Position numbers and translations under genes: made by a program
Shown: piece by piece, positions 57,403-64,000 of the stretch
Numbering within the stretch: position 1 is the first letter of the stretch
How the letters are laid out: each line of letters starts with the position of its first letter
From: Paractinoplanes pyxinae
GTDB lineage: Bacteria > Actinomycetota > Actinomycetes > Mycobacteriales > Micromonosporaceae
Assembly (NCBI RefSeq): GCF_026626335.1
Contig: NZ_JAPNTZ010000006.1
Location: 513,747 to 577,746 of the forward strand
Direction: 5' to 3'
Length of the DNA stretch: 64,000 bases
Notes under the pieces: generated by a model
Seen by the model: the letters and a program-made list of their open reading frames with translations, nothing else
Told to the model about the DNA's origin: nothing
Database searches by the model: none

Positions 57403-57453
57403 GTCAACCCAGGGTTCGATTTTAGCCGGCCCCCGCCGGAACCCAGGTTTGAC
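57403..57453. promoter_or_regulatory. 15-bp inverted repeat spanning two divergent promoters
   Basis: GTCAACCCAGGGTTC (57403-57417) and GAACCCAGGTTTGAC (57439-57453) are complementary at 13 of 15 positions, 21 bases apart. The outer ends, TTGACG on the right reading rightward and TTGACG on the left reading leftward, look like -35 boxes of the ABC and kinase promoters respectively. A small CCGGC/GCCGG stem lies in the middle. It is the likely binding site of the LuxR-type regulator. Confidence 0.7.
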
Positions 57454-57487
57454 GACAACCGGCCCGCCGCTCGCCAGGCTCGACGCC

Positions 57488-58222
57488 ATGACGACACCGA
57501 TGGTTTCGATGCGAGATCTGCGGATGGAGTACGGCGCCGGTCCGAGCCGGGTGACCGCGCTCGACGGCCTGTCGGTCGACCTCCCGGCCGGCAGCTTCAC
57601 CGCCGTGATGGGCCCGTCGGGCTCGGGCAAGTCCACACTGCTTCATTGCGCCGCCGGGCTCGACCGCCCGACCTCCGGCCAGGTGACGGTCGACGGTGTC
57701 CGCCTGGCCGAGCTCGACGAGACCGCATTGACCCTGCTGCGCCGCCGGCGGATCGGCTTCGTCTTCCAGGCCTTCAACCTGATCTCGTCACTGACCGCTG
57801 CGCAAAATGTCGCCCTGCCGCTCCGGCTGGCCGGGCGCCGCATCACACCCGGCGAGGTGACCGCCGCGCTCGAGGCGGTCGGCCTGGCCGATCGGGCCCG
57901 GCACCGCCCGGTCGAGCTCTCCGGCGGTCAGCAACAGCGGGTGGCGATCGCCCGGGCGATGATCACCCGGCCCGCCGTGATCTTCGCCGACGAGCCGACC
58001 GGTGCCCTCGACAATCAGACCTCCCGCCACGTCTTGGAACTTCTCCGCGCATTGGCCACCGGGCAGGGGCAGACGATCGTCATGGTGACGCACGACCCGG
58101 TGGCCGCAGCGTGGGCGGATTCCGTGCTGCTGCTGACCGACGGGCGTCTGGCCGACCGCCTCGACGGCGCCTCGGCCGAGGTGATCGCCGCTCAGATGGC
58201 TCGGGCGGAGGCGGCGTGCTGA
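57488..58222 (+). CDS. ABC transporter ATP-binding protein (MacB/LolD type)
   Basis: A 244-residue nucleotide-binding subunit. Walker A GPSGSGKST (42-50), Q-loop VFQAFNLISSLTAAQNV, signature ELSGGQQQRVAIARAM, Walker B AVIFADEPTGALD and H-loop VMVTHDPVAAA. The FNLISSLTAAQNV and EPTGALD sequences place it in the MacB/LolD/FtsE group, which works with FtsX-like permeases as mechanotransmitters rather than true pumps. The permease gene begins before its stop codon. Expression is probably controlled by the divergent two-component system, an arrangement frequent for antibiotic-resistance or envelope-stress transporters. Confidence 0.93.
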   Translation: MTTPMVSMRDLRMEYGAGPSRVTALDGLSVDLPAGSFTAVMGPSGSGKSTLLHCAAGLDRPTSGQVTVDGVRLAELDETALTLLRRRRIGFVFQAFNLISSLTAAQNVALPLRLAGRRITPGEVTAALEAVGLADRARHRPVELSGGQQQRVAIARAMITRPAVIFADEPTGALDNQTSRHVLELLRALATGQGQTIVMVTHDPVAAAWADSVLLLTDGRLADRLDGASAEVIAAQMARAEAAC

Positions 58223-60663
58223 GGCGCGACCGGCTCGGGTCGTTCATCGCGGTTCTCGTCGGCGCGACAGTGGTCACCCTGACGCTCACGCTGCTGGCCT
58301 CGGCCGTTCCGCAGCGCCCCGACCGATTCGCCGCGGTGACGGTCGCTGTGCAGAACCCGGACGTGACCACACCGGCCGACCCGTTTCCCGAATCCAGACC
58401 GTGGTCGACGGCCGAGGCGACCGCGTTGGCCACCCGCCTCGCCGCAGTTCTCGGCGTCGAGGCAGCAGTCGCCGACCGCAGCTTCTACGCCCAGCCGGTC
58501 ATCGGCGGGCGTCCCGTGGCCGAGATTCAGCAGGGCCATGGCTGGGCGAGCGCGGTCCTGGCGTCCGACCGCCTGATCGCGGGACGTCCGGCGGCCACCG
58601 GGCACGAGGTGGTGCTGGGTGCGGGTGCAGGTATCCCGGTCGGCGGTTCGGTGACCGTTCTGACCGCCACCGGGCCGGCGACGTGGGAGGTCACCGGGCT
58701 GATCGACGCCGCTCGGCTCTATGTCGCCGACACCGAGGCGGCCCGTCTCGCTCCCGGCGTGCGCGTCATCGGACTGACCGGCGAGCCCAACCCAGAGGCG
58801 GTACGGGCCGTGGCGGACGGCGCGACGGTGCTGCACGGCGACGGGCTGGGGCGGCTGGAGCCCCGGTCCGACGCGCGCGACCGGTGGATCGGCCTGCAGG
58901 TGCTGACGGCCATGGTCGCTCTCTCGGTGTTCTCGTCGGCCTTCGTTATCGCTTCCACGCTCGCGCTCTCGGTGAATCAGCGGCGACGCGAGATAGGCCT
59001 GCTGCGGGCGGTCGGCGCCACGCCTCGTCAGGTGCGGCTAATCGTGCTGCGCGAGGCAGGCGTGACCGGTCTCTGGGGCGGTGCGAGCGGCGCGGTCCTG
59101 GGTCTGCTGCTGGCGCCGCTGGTGGCTGGCGTATTGGTTGATGCGGGTTTTCAGCCCGAGTCATTCCGGGTCGGGGTGCGGATCTGGCCCGTCCTGGCCG
59201 GTGTCGTCATGGGACCGCTCGTTGCCGTGGCCGGCGGGTTGCTGGCCGCACGGCGGGCGGCACACGTGCATCCGATCGAGGCGTTGCGCCGGGCCGAGGT
59301 CGAGACGCGGCCCATGACTCGCGCCCGGTGGGTCGTCGGGCTGGTGTTCGCGGCGGGTGGTGTGGCCGCTGGTGCGGCCACAGTGGTCACTGACGACTTG
59401 TCCGCTCTCGGCACTTACGCGTTGCTCGGGGCCATGGCGCTGATCGTGTCCGCGGCGGTGCTGGCGCCGGCCGTGGTGCCGCTGGTGGTGGGGCTGATCC
59501 TCCGACCGGCGGGCGGAGCTCTCGGCACGGTGATCCGCGAGAGCGCCCTGGCCGGATCGCGGCGGACGGCTTCCACGGCCGCCCCGGTGCTGCTCACGGT
59601 CGCCTTCTCGGTGTTCATCGCGGGCAACGTGCAGACGGCCGAGAAGGCATACGCCGAACGCCGGGCGGAGGCCACGGCCACGCGAGAGGTGATCGTGCCC
59701 GACGGCACGCCCGGCCTGAGTGACGCGGCCGCGCCCACCGGTGAACTACGCACCAGCGTCTACATAGGCAAGACGGTGATGACTGCAGCCGGGTCGCCGT
59801 CCGGGCCGGATGACGGCAGCGTGGTCCTGGGCGAGTCCCGGGCTCGCGAGTTCGGTGTGGCCGAGGGCGCTGTGATCACCGTGACGTTCGCCGACGGTGC
59901 GCGGGTGCCGCTGCGGGTGTCGGCCGTGGAGCCGGACCGGTCGGCATCAACCGGAATGCAGCTGGCCCGAGAGGTCGTTCGGCGGCACGATCCGTCGGCG
60001 CTGGCGCCGGCGATGCCCCTTCCGGCGGAAACGACGGCAGCCGGGAAGGCAGCGGCGCGACCATCGGCGGCGGAAACGGCAGAGGCGCAACCGTCAGCGC
60101 CAGGAACGGCGGCAGCGCGACCGACGGCGGCAGGAACGGCAGCGGCGCGACCGTCAGCGCCAGGAACGGCGGCGGCGCGGTCGTCGGTGGCGGCTTCTGT
60201 CGGCGGCAGAGTCGTCGACGTGGCCACGTACGCGCGGGAGGCCGACGCTGAAGAGGATCGCCAGGTCTGGATCTTCACGCTGCTGCTGATCGGCATCTCG
60301 GTGGGGTACGGCGCGCTGGCCGTCGCAAACACGCTGGCCATGGCGACGGCGCGGCGAGCGAACGACTACCGGTTACTGCGGCTGGCCGGGGCCACTCGGC
60401 GGCAGGTGCTGCTGGCCGTGGCCGGCGAGTCGGCGCTGGCCGTGGTGGTTGGCTCGGTCCTCGGGATCGCGGCCGCTGTCTTCGCTCTGCGCGGGGCGAC
60501 CGCGGGCTTCCGAGCTCAGACCGGCACGTCGGTCGGGCTCACCGTGCCTTGGCCCGTACTGATCGCGGCGGTGGGCACGTGCTTCGTCCTGGCCGTGATC
60601 GCCGCCACGCTTCCGGCTCGGGCTCACCTGAACGCTGCCAACCCGCTGCGGGAGCGAGCATGA
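58216..60663 (+). CDS. FtsX/MacB-like ABC permease with two FtsX modules
   Basis: An 815-residue permease. N-terminal helix (FIAVLVGATVVTLTLTLLASAV), an extracytoplasmic domain of about 200 residues, a first FtsX module (ALSVFSSAFVIASTLALSVNQRRREIGLLRAVGATPRQVRLIVLREA), further helices, a second extracytoplasmic domain and a second FtsX module (ISVGYGALAVANTLAMATARRANDYRLLRLAGATRRQVLLAV). The Q-R-R-R-E-I-x-L-L-R-A-x-G motif is the coupling helix contacting the ATPase. About 50 residues in the second outer domain are five 10-residue GTAAARPSAP-type repeats. The GTG start overlaps the ATPase gene by 7 bases. Confidence 0.9.
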   Translation: MLRRDRLGSFIAVLVGATVVTLTLTLLASAVPQRPDRFAAVTVAVQNPDVTTPADPFPESRPWSTAEATALATRLAAVLGVEAAVADRSFYAQPVIGGRPVAEIQQGHGWASAVLASDRLIAGRPAATGHEVVLGAGAGIPVGGSVTVLTATGPATWEVTGLIDAARLYVADTEAARLAPGVRVIGLTGEPNPEAVRAVADGATVLHGDGLGRLEPRSDARDRWIGLQVLTAMVALSVFSSAFVIASTLALSVNQRRREIGLLRAVGATPRQVRLIVLREAGVTGLWGGASGAVLGLLLAPLVAGVLVDAGFQPESFRVGVRIWPVLAGVVMGPLVAVAGGLLAARRAAHVHPIEALRRAEVETRPMTRARWVVGLVFAAGGVAAGAATVVTDDLSALGTYALLGAMALIVSAAVLAPAVVPLVVGLILRPAGGALGTVIRESALAGSRRTASTAAPVLLTVAFSVFIAGNVQTAEKAYAERRAEATATREVIVPDGTPGLSDAAAPTGELRTSVYIGKTVMTAAGSPSGPDDGSVVLGESRAREFGVAEGAVITVTFADGARVPLRVSAVEPDRSASTGMQLAREVVRRHDPSALAPAMPLPAETTAAGKAAARPSAAETAEAQPSAPGTAAARPTAAGTAAARPSAPGTAAARSSVAASVGGRVVDVATYAREADAEEDRQVWIFTLLLIGISVGYGALAVANTLAMATARRANDYRLLRLAGATRRQVLLAVAGESALAVVVGSVLGIAAAVFALRGATAGFRAQTGTSVGLTVPWPVLIAAVGTCFVLAVIAATLPARAHLNAANPLRERA
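60043..60192 (+). repeat. Five tandem 30-bp repeats inside the permease gene
   Basis: Five in-frame 30-bp units (60043, 60073, 60103, 60133, 60163) encode variants of GTAAARPSAP: GKAAARPSAA, ETAEAQPSAP, GTAAARPTAA, GTAAARPSAP and GTAAARSSVA. They lie in an extracytoplasmic linker; being a multiple of three, copy number can change without breaking the gene. Confidence 0.85.
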
Positions 60664-60847
60664 TGGCCGTCGGGAACCTCCGCACCGGCCAGGCCGTGAT
60701 TCGCGCCGGTCCGGGGCTCCCGTGAGGCCCTGACCGGCTCGAGCAGCCGACACGTGGGGGTGATCGTGGCCACGCCGCGGGCCACCTCCCGGTTTACCGG
60801 CGAGCTGTGAGGGCACCTGCTGTGCCGATCTGCCGAAAGGAAACGAG

Positions 60848-61198
60848 ATGAGCGACTCGCAGGAAGACATCGAGCGGGAGATCCTGGGCGGCGACTACGG
60901 TCCCGGGGTTCTCGACGAGCCGAGCACGTACCGCCCCGAGAAGGGTGACGACGACGCCGGGCTGTCGAGCACGCTCGCCGCGGGCACCGACACCGACCAG
61001 CTCCAGGACGGCGGACCGCACCCCGAGCACGGCGTCATGACCACGACCGGCGGCACCGCGGGCCCGAACAGCTTCCGCACGCGCCCACGCTCCGGCCCGG
61101 GCGTCGCCAACACCACGACCGGCGACGCCACCACCGGCGCGATGGAGACCCCGGTCGACGGCTACACGAGCGACGCCAGCAGCAACTCCGTCGACTGA
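60848..61198 (+). CDS. Small acidic, disordered protein of unknown function
   Basis: A 116-residue protein rich in Asp, Glu, Gly and Thr, with no hydrophobic core: MSDSQEDIEREILGGDYGPGVLDEPSTY, then repeated Thr/Gly segments (VMTTTGGTAGPNSF, ANTTTGDATTGAMETPVDG). No cysteine, signal peptide or membrane span. The family is not recognised. It is credible as a gene because GAAAGGAAACGAG precedes the ATG and a 14-bp hairpin follows the stop. Intrinsic disorder suggests a stress-protective or binding role, which is speculation. It is separated from the transporter by 184 bases. Confidence 0.65.
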   Translation: MSDSQEDIEREILGGDYGPGVLDEPSTYRPEKGDDDAGLSSTLAAGTDTDQLQDGGPHPEHGVMTTTGGTAGPNSFRTRPRSGPGVANTTTGDATTGAMETPVDGYTSDASSNSVD

Positions 61199-61224
61199 CC
61201 CCGAGCGGGCAGAGTCCACGGTTC

Positions 61225-61265
61225 TCCGCCCGGCGGGCAGCTCCCGCTGCAGCCCGCCGGGCGGA
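61225..61265 (+). terminator. Perfect 14-bp hairpin after the acidic-protein gene
   Basis: TCCGCCCGGCGGGC (61225-61238) is exactly complementary to GCCCGCCGGGCGGA (61252-61265), loop of 13, beginning 27 bases after the stop. No T-run. Confidence 0.8.
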
Positions 61266-61369
61266 TCGCCGTCGCACCAACCGGCAGCACCTTGGTGCGG
61301 TGCGCCGTCGGCTCGCTGTTGCGGGTCGGTGGCGGTTTATGCGGGGCGCGGGCGGGTGGGGGGTTCGGC

Positions 61370-61375
61370 TACCGT
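61370..61375 (+). promoter_or_regulatory. -10 box (TACCGT) of a predicted leaderless transcript
   Basis: TACCGT, 6 bases, then the GTG start of the phosphotransferase gene. No ribosome-binding site is present, so leaderless initiation is the simplest reading. Confidence 0.5.
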
Positions 61376-61381
61376 CAGCGC

Positions 61382-62041
61382 GTGAGCGGGAACGCGTTGG
61401 GTGAGCCGTTCGCGTCCGGGCGGGAAGCGGACGTCTATGCGCTGCGCGAGGGTGTCGTGCTGCGGCGCTACCGGAATGGTGAAGACGCTACGGGCGAGGC
61501 GGCGGTCATGGCCTACGCCGCGGGGCTTGGGTATCCGGTGCCGCGTGTGTTTCGGGCAGATGGGCCCGAGCTGGAGATGGAGCGGCTGGATGGGCCGACC
61601 ATGGCTGCGGCCTATTTGAACGGGGAACTGGGGCCGGACGCCGCAGCCTCGATCATGGCGGATCTGCCCGGGCGACTTCATGCTCTGCCGGGGCGTGACA
61701 AGGTCGGCTCGATCGTGCACCTCGACCTTCATCCTGAGAATGTTGTGCTGACTGAGCGCGGGCCGATGGTGATCGACTGGCGTAACGCTGGTGACGGCGA
61801 CCCCGACTTCGACACCGCGTTGACGGCCTTGATCTTGGCGCAGGTCGCTATCGGGTCGATCGAGCACGAGATCGGTGCGGACGCGGGGGCCATGCTTCAA
61901 CGTCTGCTTCAGCTGGTGTCGGGGGATCCGCTCGCCAAGCTGGATGAGGTTGTCGCCTTCCGGGCCGGGCAGTGGACCATGTCGGCTGAGGAAGTCGCCG
62001 CCCTTCCCCGGGCCGCCGCCCTGGTGCGCGATCTCGCGTGA
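61382..62041 (+). CDS. APH/choline-kinase-fold phosphotransferase
   Basis: A 219-residue protein of the phosphotransferase (aminoglycoside/fructosamine/choline kinase) superfamily. GEPFASGREADVYALREGVVLRRY is the nucleotide-binding loop and Lys/Arg region. The catalytic loop is IVHLDLHPENVVL (H-x-D-x-x-P-x-N, about 115-127) and the metal-binding Asp is in MVIDWRNAGDGDPDFDTA. Substrate cannot be told from sequence; a resistance role should not be assumed. It is short for the family because the C-terminal helical domain is reduced, but no break in frame is seen. It is followed by dtd after 128 bases. Confidence 0.82.
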   Translation: MSGNALGEPFASGREADVYALREGVVLRRYRNGEDATGEAAVMAYAAGLGYPVPRVFRADGPELEMERLDGPTMAAAYLNGELGPDAAASIMADLPGRLHALPGRDKVGSIVHLDLHPENVVLTERGPMVIDWRNAGDGDPDFDTALTALILAQVAIGSIEHEIGADAGAMLQRLLQLVSGDPLAKLDEVVAFRAGQWTMSAEEVAALPRAAALVRDLA

Positions 62042-62169
62042 GCGGGTGAACGCGGCGACTCGCAGACAGATGACCGGCTTGATCGTCCGGTCGGCCGGCT
62101 CGTACGAGAAGCTGAGCATGCCGGTCAGGTCGAGCTGGCCGGCGTGTCGGTGCGAACAGGGAGTTGTGA

Positions 62170-62592
62170 ATGCGGGCGTTGGTACAGACCGTGAGCCGGG
62201 CCGCCGTCACTGTCGATGACGAAGTTGTCGGGAAGATCGAGGACGGGCTGCTCGTGCTGGTCGGGGTGACGCATGACGACACTCCGGCCAAGGCGGCCGA
62301 ACTCGCTCGTAAGACCTACGAAATGCGCATCCTGGACAATGAGGCCTCCGCGGCCGACCTCGGGGCGCCCCTGCTGGTGGTCAGCCAGTTCACGCTCTAT
62401 GGGGACGCGCGCAAGGGGCGTCGCCCCACCTGGAACGCCGCCGCGCCGGCCGAGGTGGCCGAACCGCTCGTCACCGCGTACGTCGAAAGCCTGCGCGCCC
62501 GGGGAGCGACCGTCGAGACCGGCCGCTTCCGGGCGCACATGCTGGTCGAAAGCGTGAACGTGGGACCGCGGACGATCCTGATCGAGCTCTGA
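62170..62592 (+). CDS. dtd: D-aminoacyl-tRNA deacylase
   Basis: A 140-residue DTD-fold enzyme that hydrolyses D-aminoacyl-tRNA and Gly-mischarged tRNA-Ala, protecting translation. Signatures are MRALVQTVSRAAVTVDDEVVGKIEDGLLVLVGV at the N terminus, the active-site SQFTLYGDARKGRRPTWNAAA (about 76-96) and the C-terminal ESVNVGPRTILIEL. The last motif is usually N-x-G-P-[V/F]-T; here Arg replaces the hydrophobic residue but Gly-Pro is retained. The length is that of a single-domain enzyme. Convergent with spo0M, stops 1 base apart. Confidence 0.93.
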   Translation: MRALVQTVSRAAVTVDDEVVGKIEDGLLVLVGVTHDDTPAKAAELARKTYEMRILDNEASAADLGAPLLVVSQFTLYGDARKGRRPTWNAAAPAEVAEPLVTAYVESLRARGATVETGRFRAHMLVESVNVGPRTILIEL

Positions 62593-62593
62593 A

Positions 62594-63382
62594 TCAGAAG
62601 AACAGGCCGCGCCGCTGGGCGGACTGCCGCAGCCAGTTGTCGAGCTGGGCCGCCCAGTCAGTGTGGTCGACCGTCGCGTAGTCGACGTCGAAGCGGCCGA
62701 ACGCGTCGTGACCCTCGGTGAACAGGCCGCCCCGCTTGTCGATCTCGAGGATGACCTGCAGCTTGTGCGGCGTCGGGATGAACGTCAGCTCGAGCTGGTT
62801 GATGCCGCTGGCGTAGGCCGACGGCGGGTAGAACTCGATCTCTTGGTAGAACGGCAGGTGCTGCTCGGCGCCGTACACCCGGCCGCGCTCGACGTCGGCC
62901 CGGCTGAAGCGGAAACCCAGCCGCAGCAACGCGTCGAGGATGCGCTCCTGCGCCGGCAGCGGGTGCACCGCCACCGCGTCCAAGTCGGACTTGTCGACCG
63001 CGCGGGCGATCTCGAGCTCCGTGGTCAGGCCCATGGTCATGCCGTGCAGATGCTGCCCGTACACCTCGGTGATCGGCGTTTCCCAGGGCACGTCGAACCG
63101 GAACGGCACGTCGTAGCGCGCGCCCGGGTCGAGCCGGAACGAGCCGGTCAGCCGCTGACGGTGAAACTCCTGATCGGTGTTGTACTCGCTGTCGCCGCTC
63201 TCGACCTCGACGCGGGTGATCAGCCCGACCGCCAGATATTCGACGTCGACGGCGTGGTCGCCACCGACCACGTGCACCTGGCCCTCAAGGAATCCACCGG
63301 GCCGGCAATTGGGGTTGGCCAGCACAGTTTCGACCGACGGCCCACCGACTCCGAAGGCTTGCAACATTTTCTTGAAGACCAC
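62594..63382 (-). CDS. spo0M: Sporulation-control protein Spo0M family
   Basis: A 262-residue arrestin-like beta-sandwich protein: MLQAFGVGGPSVETVLANPNCRPGGFLEGQVHVVGGDHAVDVEYLAVGLITRVE (residues 5-58) then FRLDPGARYDVPFRFDVPWETPITEVYGQHLHGMTMGLTTELEIARAVDKSDLDAVAVHP, the typical Spo0M consensus. Bacillus Spo0M affects sporulation, shape and cytoskeleton; many actinobacteria have a copy near sigB. The GTG start has GGAGGAG 7 bases upstream. Its presence fits a spore-forming actinomycete. Divergent from the sigma-factor gene, 234 bases apart. Confidence 0.88.
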   Translation of the reverse strand: MVFKKMLQAFGVGGPSVETVLANPNCRPGGFLEGQVHVVGGDHAVDVEYLAVGLITRVEVESGDSEYNTDQEFHRQRLTGSFRLDPGARYDVPFRFDVPWETPITEVYGQHLHGMTMGLTTELEIARAVDKSDLDAVAVHPLPAQERILDALLRLGFRFSRADVERGRVYGAEQHLPFYQEIEFYPPSAYASGINQLELTFIPTPHKLQVILEIDKRGGLFTEGHDAFGRFDVDYATVDHTDWAAQLDNWLRQSAQRRGLFF

Positions 63383-63616
63383 TGAACCATCTCCTCCACG
63401 CGGGCGTTTGGGGAACAGTATCGGCGCGCAACACGCGGCGAGTACCGGCGAACCGGTCACTTGTCGGCTTGGCGACGTCAGGGTTCTCCCTGATTCATGC
63501 CACCTGGACGCTTGCCTCACCTCGGTTTAACGCGTCCCAGGCCAAGCTATCGATCACACCGGCACGAAGCGGCTGGGAATGCACGAGACGGTTATCAGCG
63601 GGGAGGGGACTGAAAG

Positions 63617-64000
63617 GTGGTCCTGCAGATGAAGGCGTCGGAGTCCAAGACGGCGGTTGCCGTCGACAACAGCGTGACCGACGGTGTCGAGCTCCTTACC
63701 GACCTGGACGCCACGGACGAGCGCGGCGTCTCCGCCGACCTGGTTCGTGCGTACCTCAACGGCATCGGCCGCACCCGGCTGCTCACCGCGGTCGAAGAGG
63801 TCGAGCTCTCCAAGCGGATCGAAGGCGGCCTGTACGCCGAGGAGAAGCTTCCCGAGGCCGCCGACGACCTGGCCCCGCTCCTGCACATCATCGTCGCGGA
63901 GGGCAAGGCGGCCAAGAACCACCTGCTCGAGGCCAACCTGCGGCTCGTCGTGAGCATCGCCAAGCGGTACACCGGGCGCGGCATGGCCTTCCTCGACCTG
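63617..64000 (+). CDS. sigB: Primary-like sigma factor (SigB/HrdB paralogue), 3' end outside window
   Basis: The first 128 residues of a group 1/2 sigma-70 factor, cut by the right edge. After a short N terminus it has region 1.2 (SADLVRAYLNGIGRTRLLTAVEEVELSKRIEGGLYAEEKL) and the beginning of region 2 (NHLLEANLRLVVSIAKRYTGRGMAFLDL). It closely resembles the sigA product but lacks its long Lys/Ala-rich extension. The GTG has GAGGGG 8 bases upstream; an ATG four codons later, after AAGGTGG, is an alternative. The position relative to sigA corresponds to sigB in Mycobacterium. It probably serves stationary phase or stress, by analogy. Confidence 0.85.
   Translation, partial: MVLQMKASESKTAVAVDNSVTDGVELLTDLDATDERGVSADLVRAYLNGIGRTRLLTAVEEVELSKRIEGGLYAEEKLPEAADDLAPLLHIIVAEGKAAKNHLLEANLRLVVSIAKRYTGRGMAFLDL

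Noticed and set aside
60660..60725. Short frame of about 21 residues overlapping the permease stop (ATGATG)
   Set aside because: It has no recognisable motif, no ribosome-binding site of its own beyond the permease end, and could easily arise by chance in high-GC DNA.

Overview
The window is very GC-rich actinobacterial chromosome, about 62 closely packed genes, with many GTG starts and many stop/start overlaps of the GTGA or ATGA type. From memory of the Mycobacterium tuberculosis map, much of it follows the conserved Rv2676c-Rv2710 order: hemQ-hemY-hemE, DUF3000, rnd, dxs, TRAM methyltransferase, permease, ceoB-ceoC, DUF3159, OB-fold, DUF3710, dut, DUF3093, DUF4193, cei, suhB, sigA and, at the right edge, a second group 1/2 sigma factor. 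A complete chemotaxis operon together with a Spo0M-like sporulation gene suggests a zoospore-forming Micromonosporaceae such as Actinoplanes. The genus is inferred; no rRNA or tRNA was seen to confirm it.

Layout. 1-5200: a cut WrbA quinone reductase gene behind a perfect operator-like palindrome, a small glycogen-binding-module protein, an ElaA-like acetyltransferase, the late haem genes hemE-hemY-hemQ and DUF3000. 5200-9200: a membrane-anchored S1C protease, ribonuclease D, a frameshifted acetyltransferase next to a 21-bp tandem repeat, and a 48-residue Cys-rich protein. 9200-17100: the fadA-fadB beta-oxidation operon, a Pro/Gln-rich membrane protein, a DUF2637 membrane protein, a decayed phosphotransferase gene and an OmpR/EnvZ-type two-component pair. 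17100-24900: three tandem membrane-anchored PQQ-type beta-propeller genes, dxs, a ZTP riboswitch in front of folD, and a Tat-exported beta-carbonic anhydrase. 24960-29700: TRAM methyltransferase and a KimA-like permease, divergent from two TrkA/RCK proteins, which together look like a potassium module. 29700-38100: the conserved run from DUF3159 to sigA and its zinc-finger follower.

38100-44000: an XRE regulator plus membrane protein with two overlapping palindromic operators, a superfamily 2 helicase, a TRIC-family channel, DUF3039, psuG-psuK for pseudouridine breakdown, and DUF3099. 44100-54600: a chemotaxis operon on the minus strand in the order mcp, triple-CheW, cheB, HEAT-repeat protein, cheR, cheY, cheA, STAS, cheY, second mcp. 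Both receptors lack membrane segments. The first has two signalling tips and is followed by three CheW domains fused in one protein. 54800-64000: an HhH-GPD glycosylase, a NarL-type two-component system divergent from a MacB-type ABC transporter with a large dyad between them, an acidic unknown protein, a kinase-like phosphotransferase, dtd, spo0M and the start of the second sigma factor.

The less usual observations are: the remodelled soluble chemotaxis core; a sensor-kinase/response-regulator gene junction that has been tandemly triplicated and so lengthened the regulator; a recurring TANNNT box exactly 6-7 bases before start codons that predicts leaderless messages for six genes; and a KimA-type transporter paired with RCK subunits without any TrkH/TrkG channel. 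No CRISPR array, insertion sequence, prophage or replication origin was recognised.
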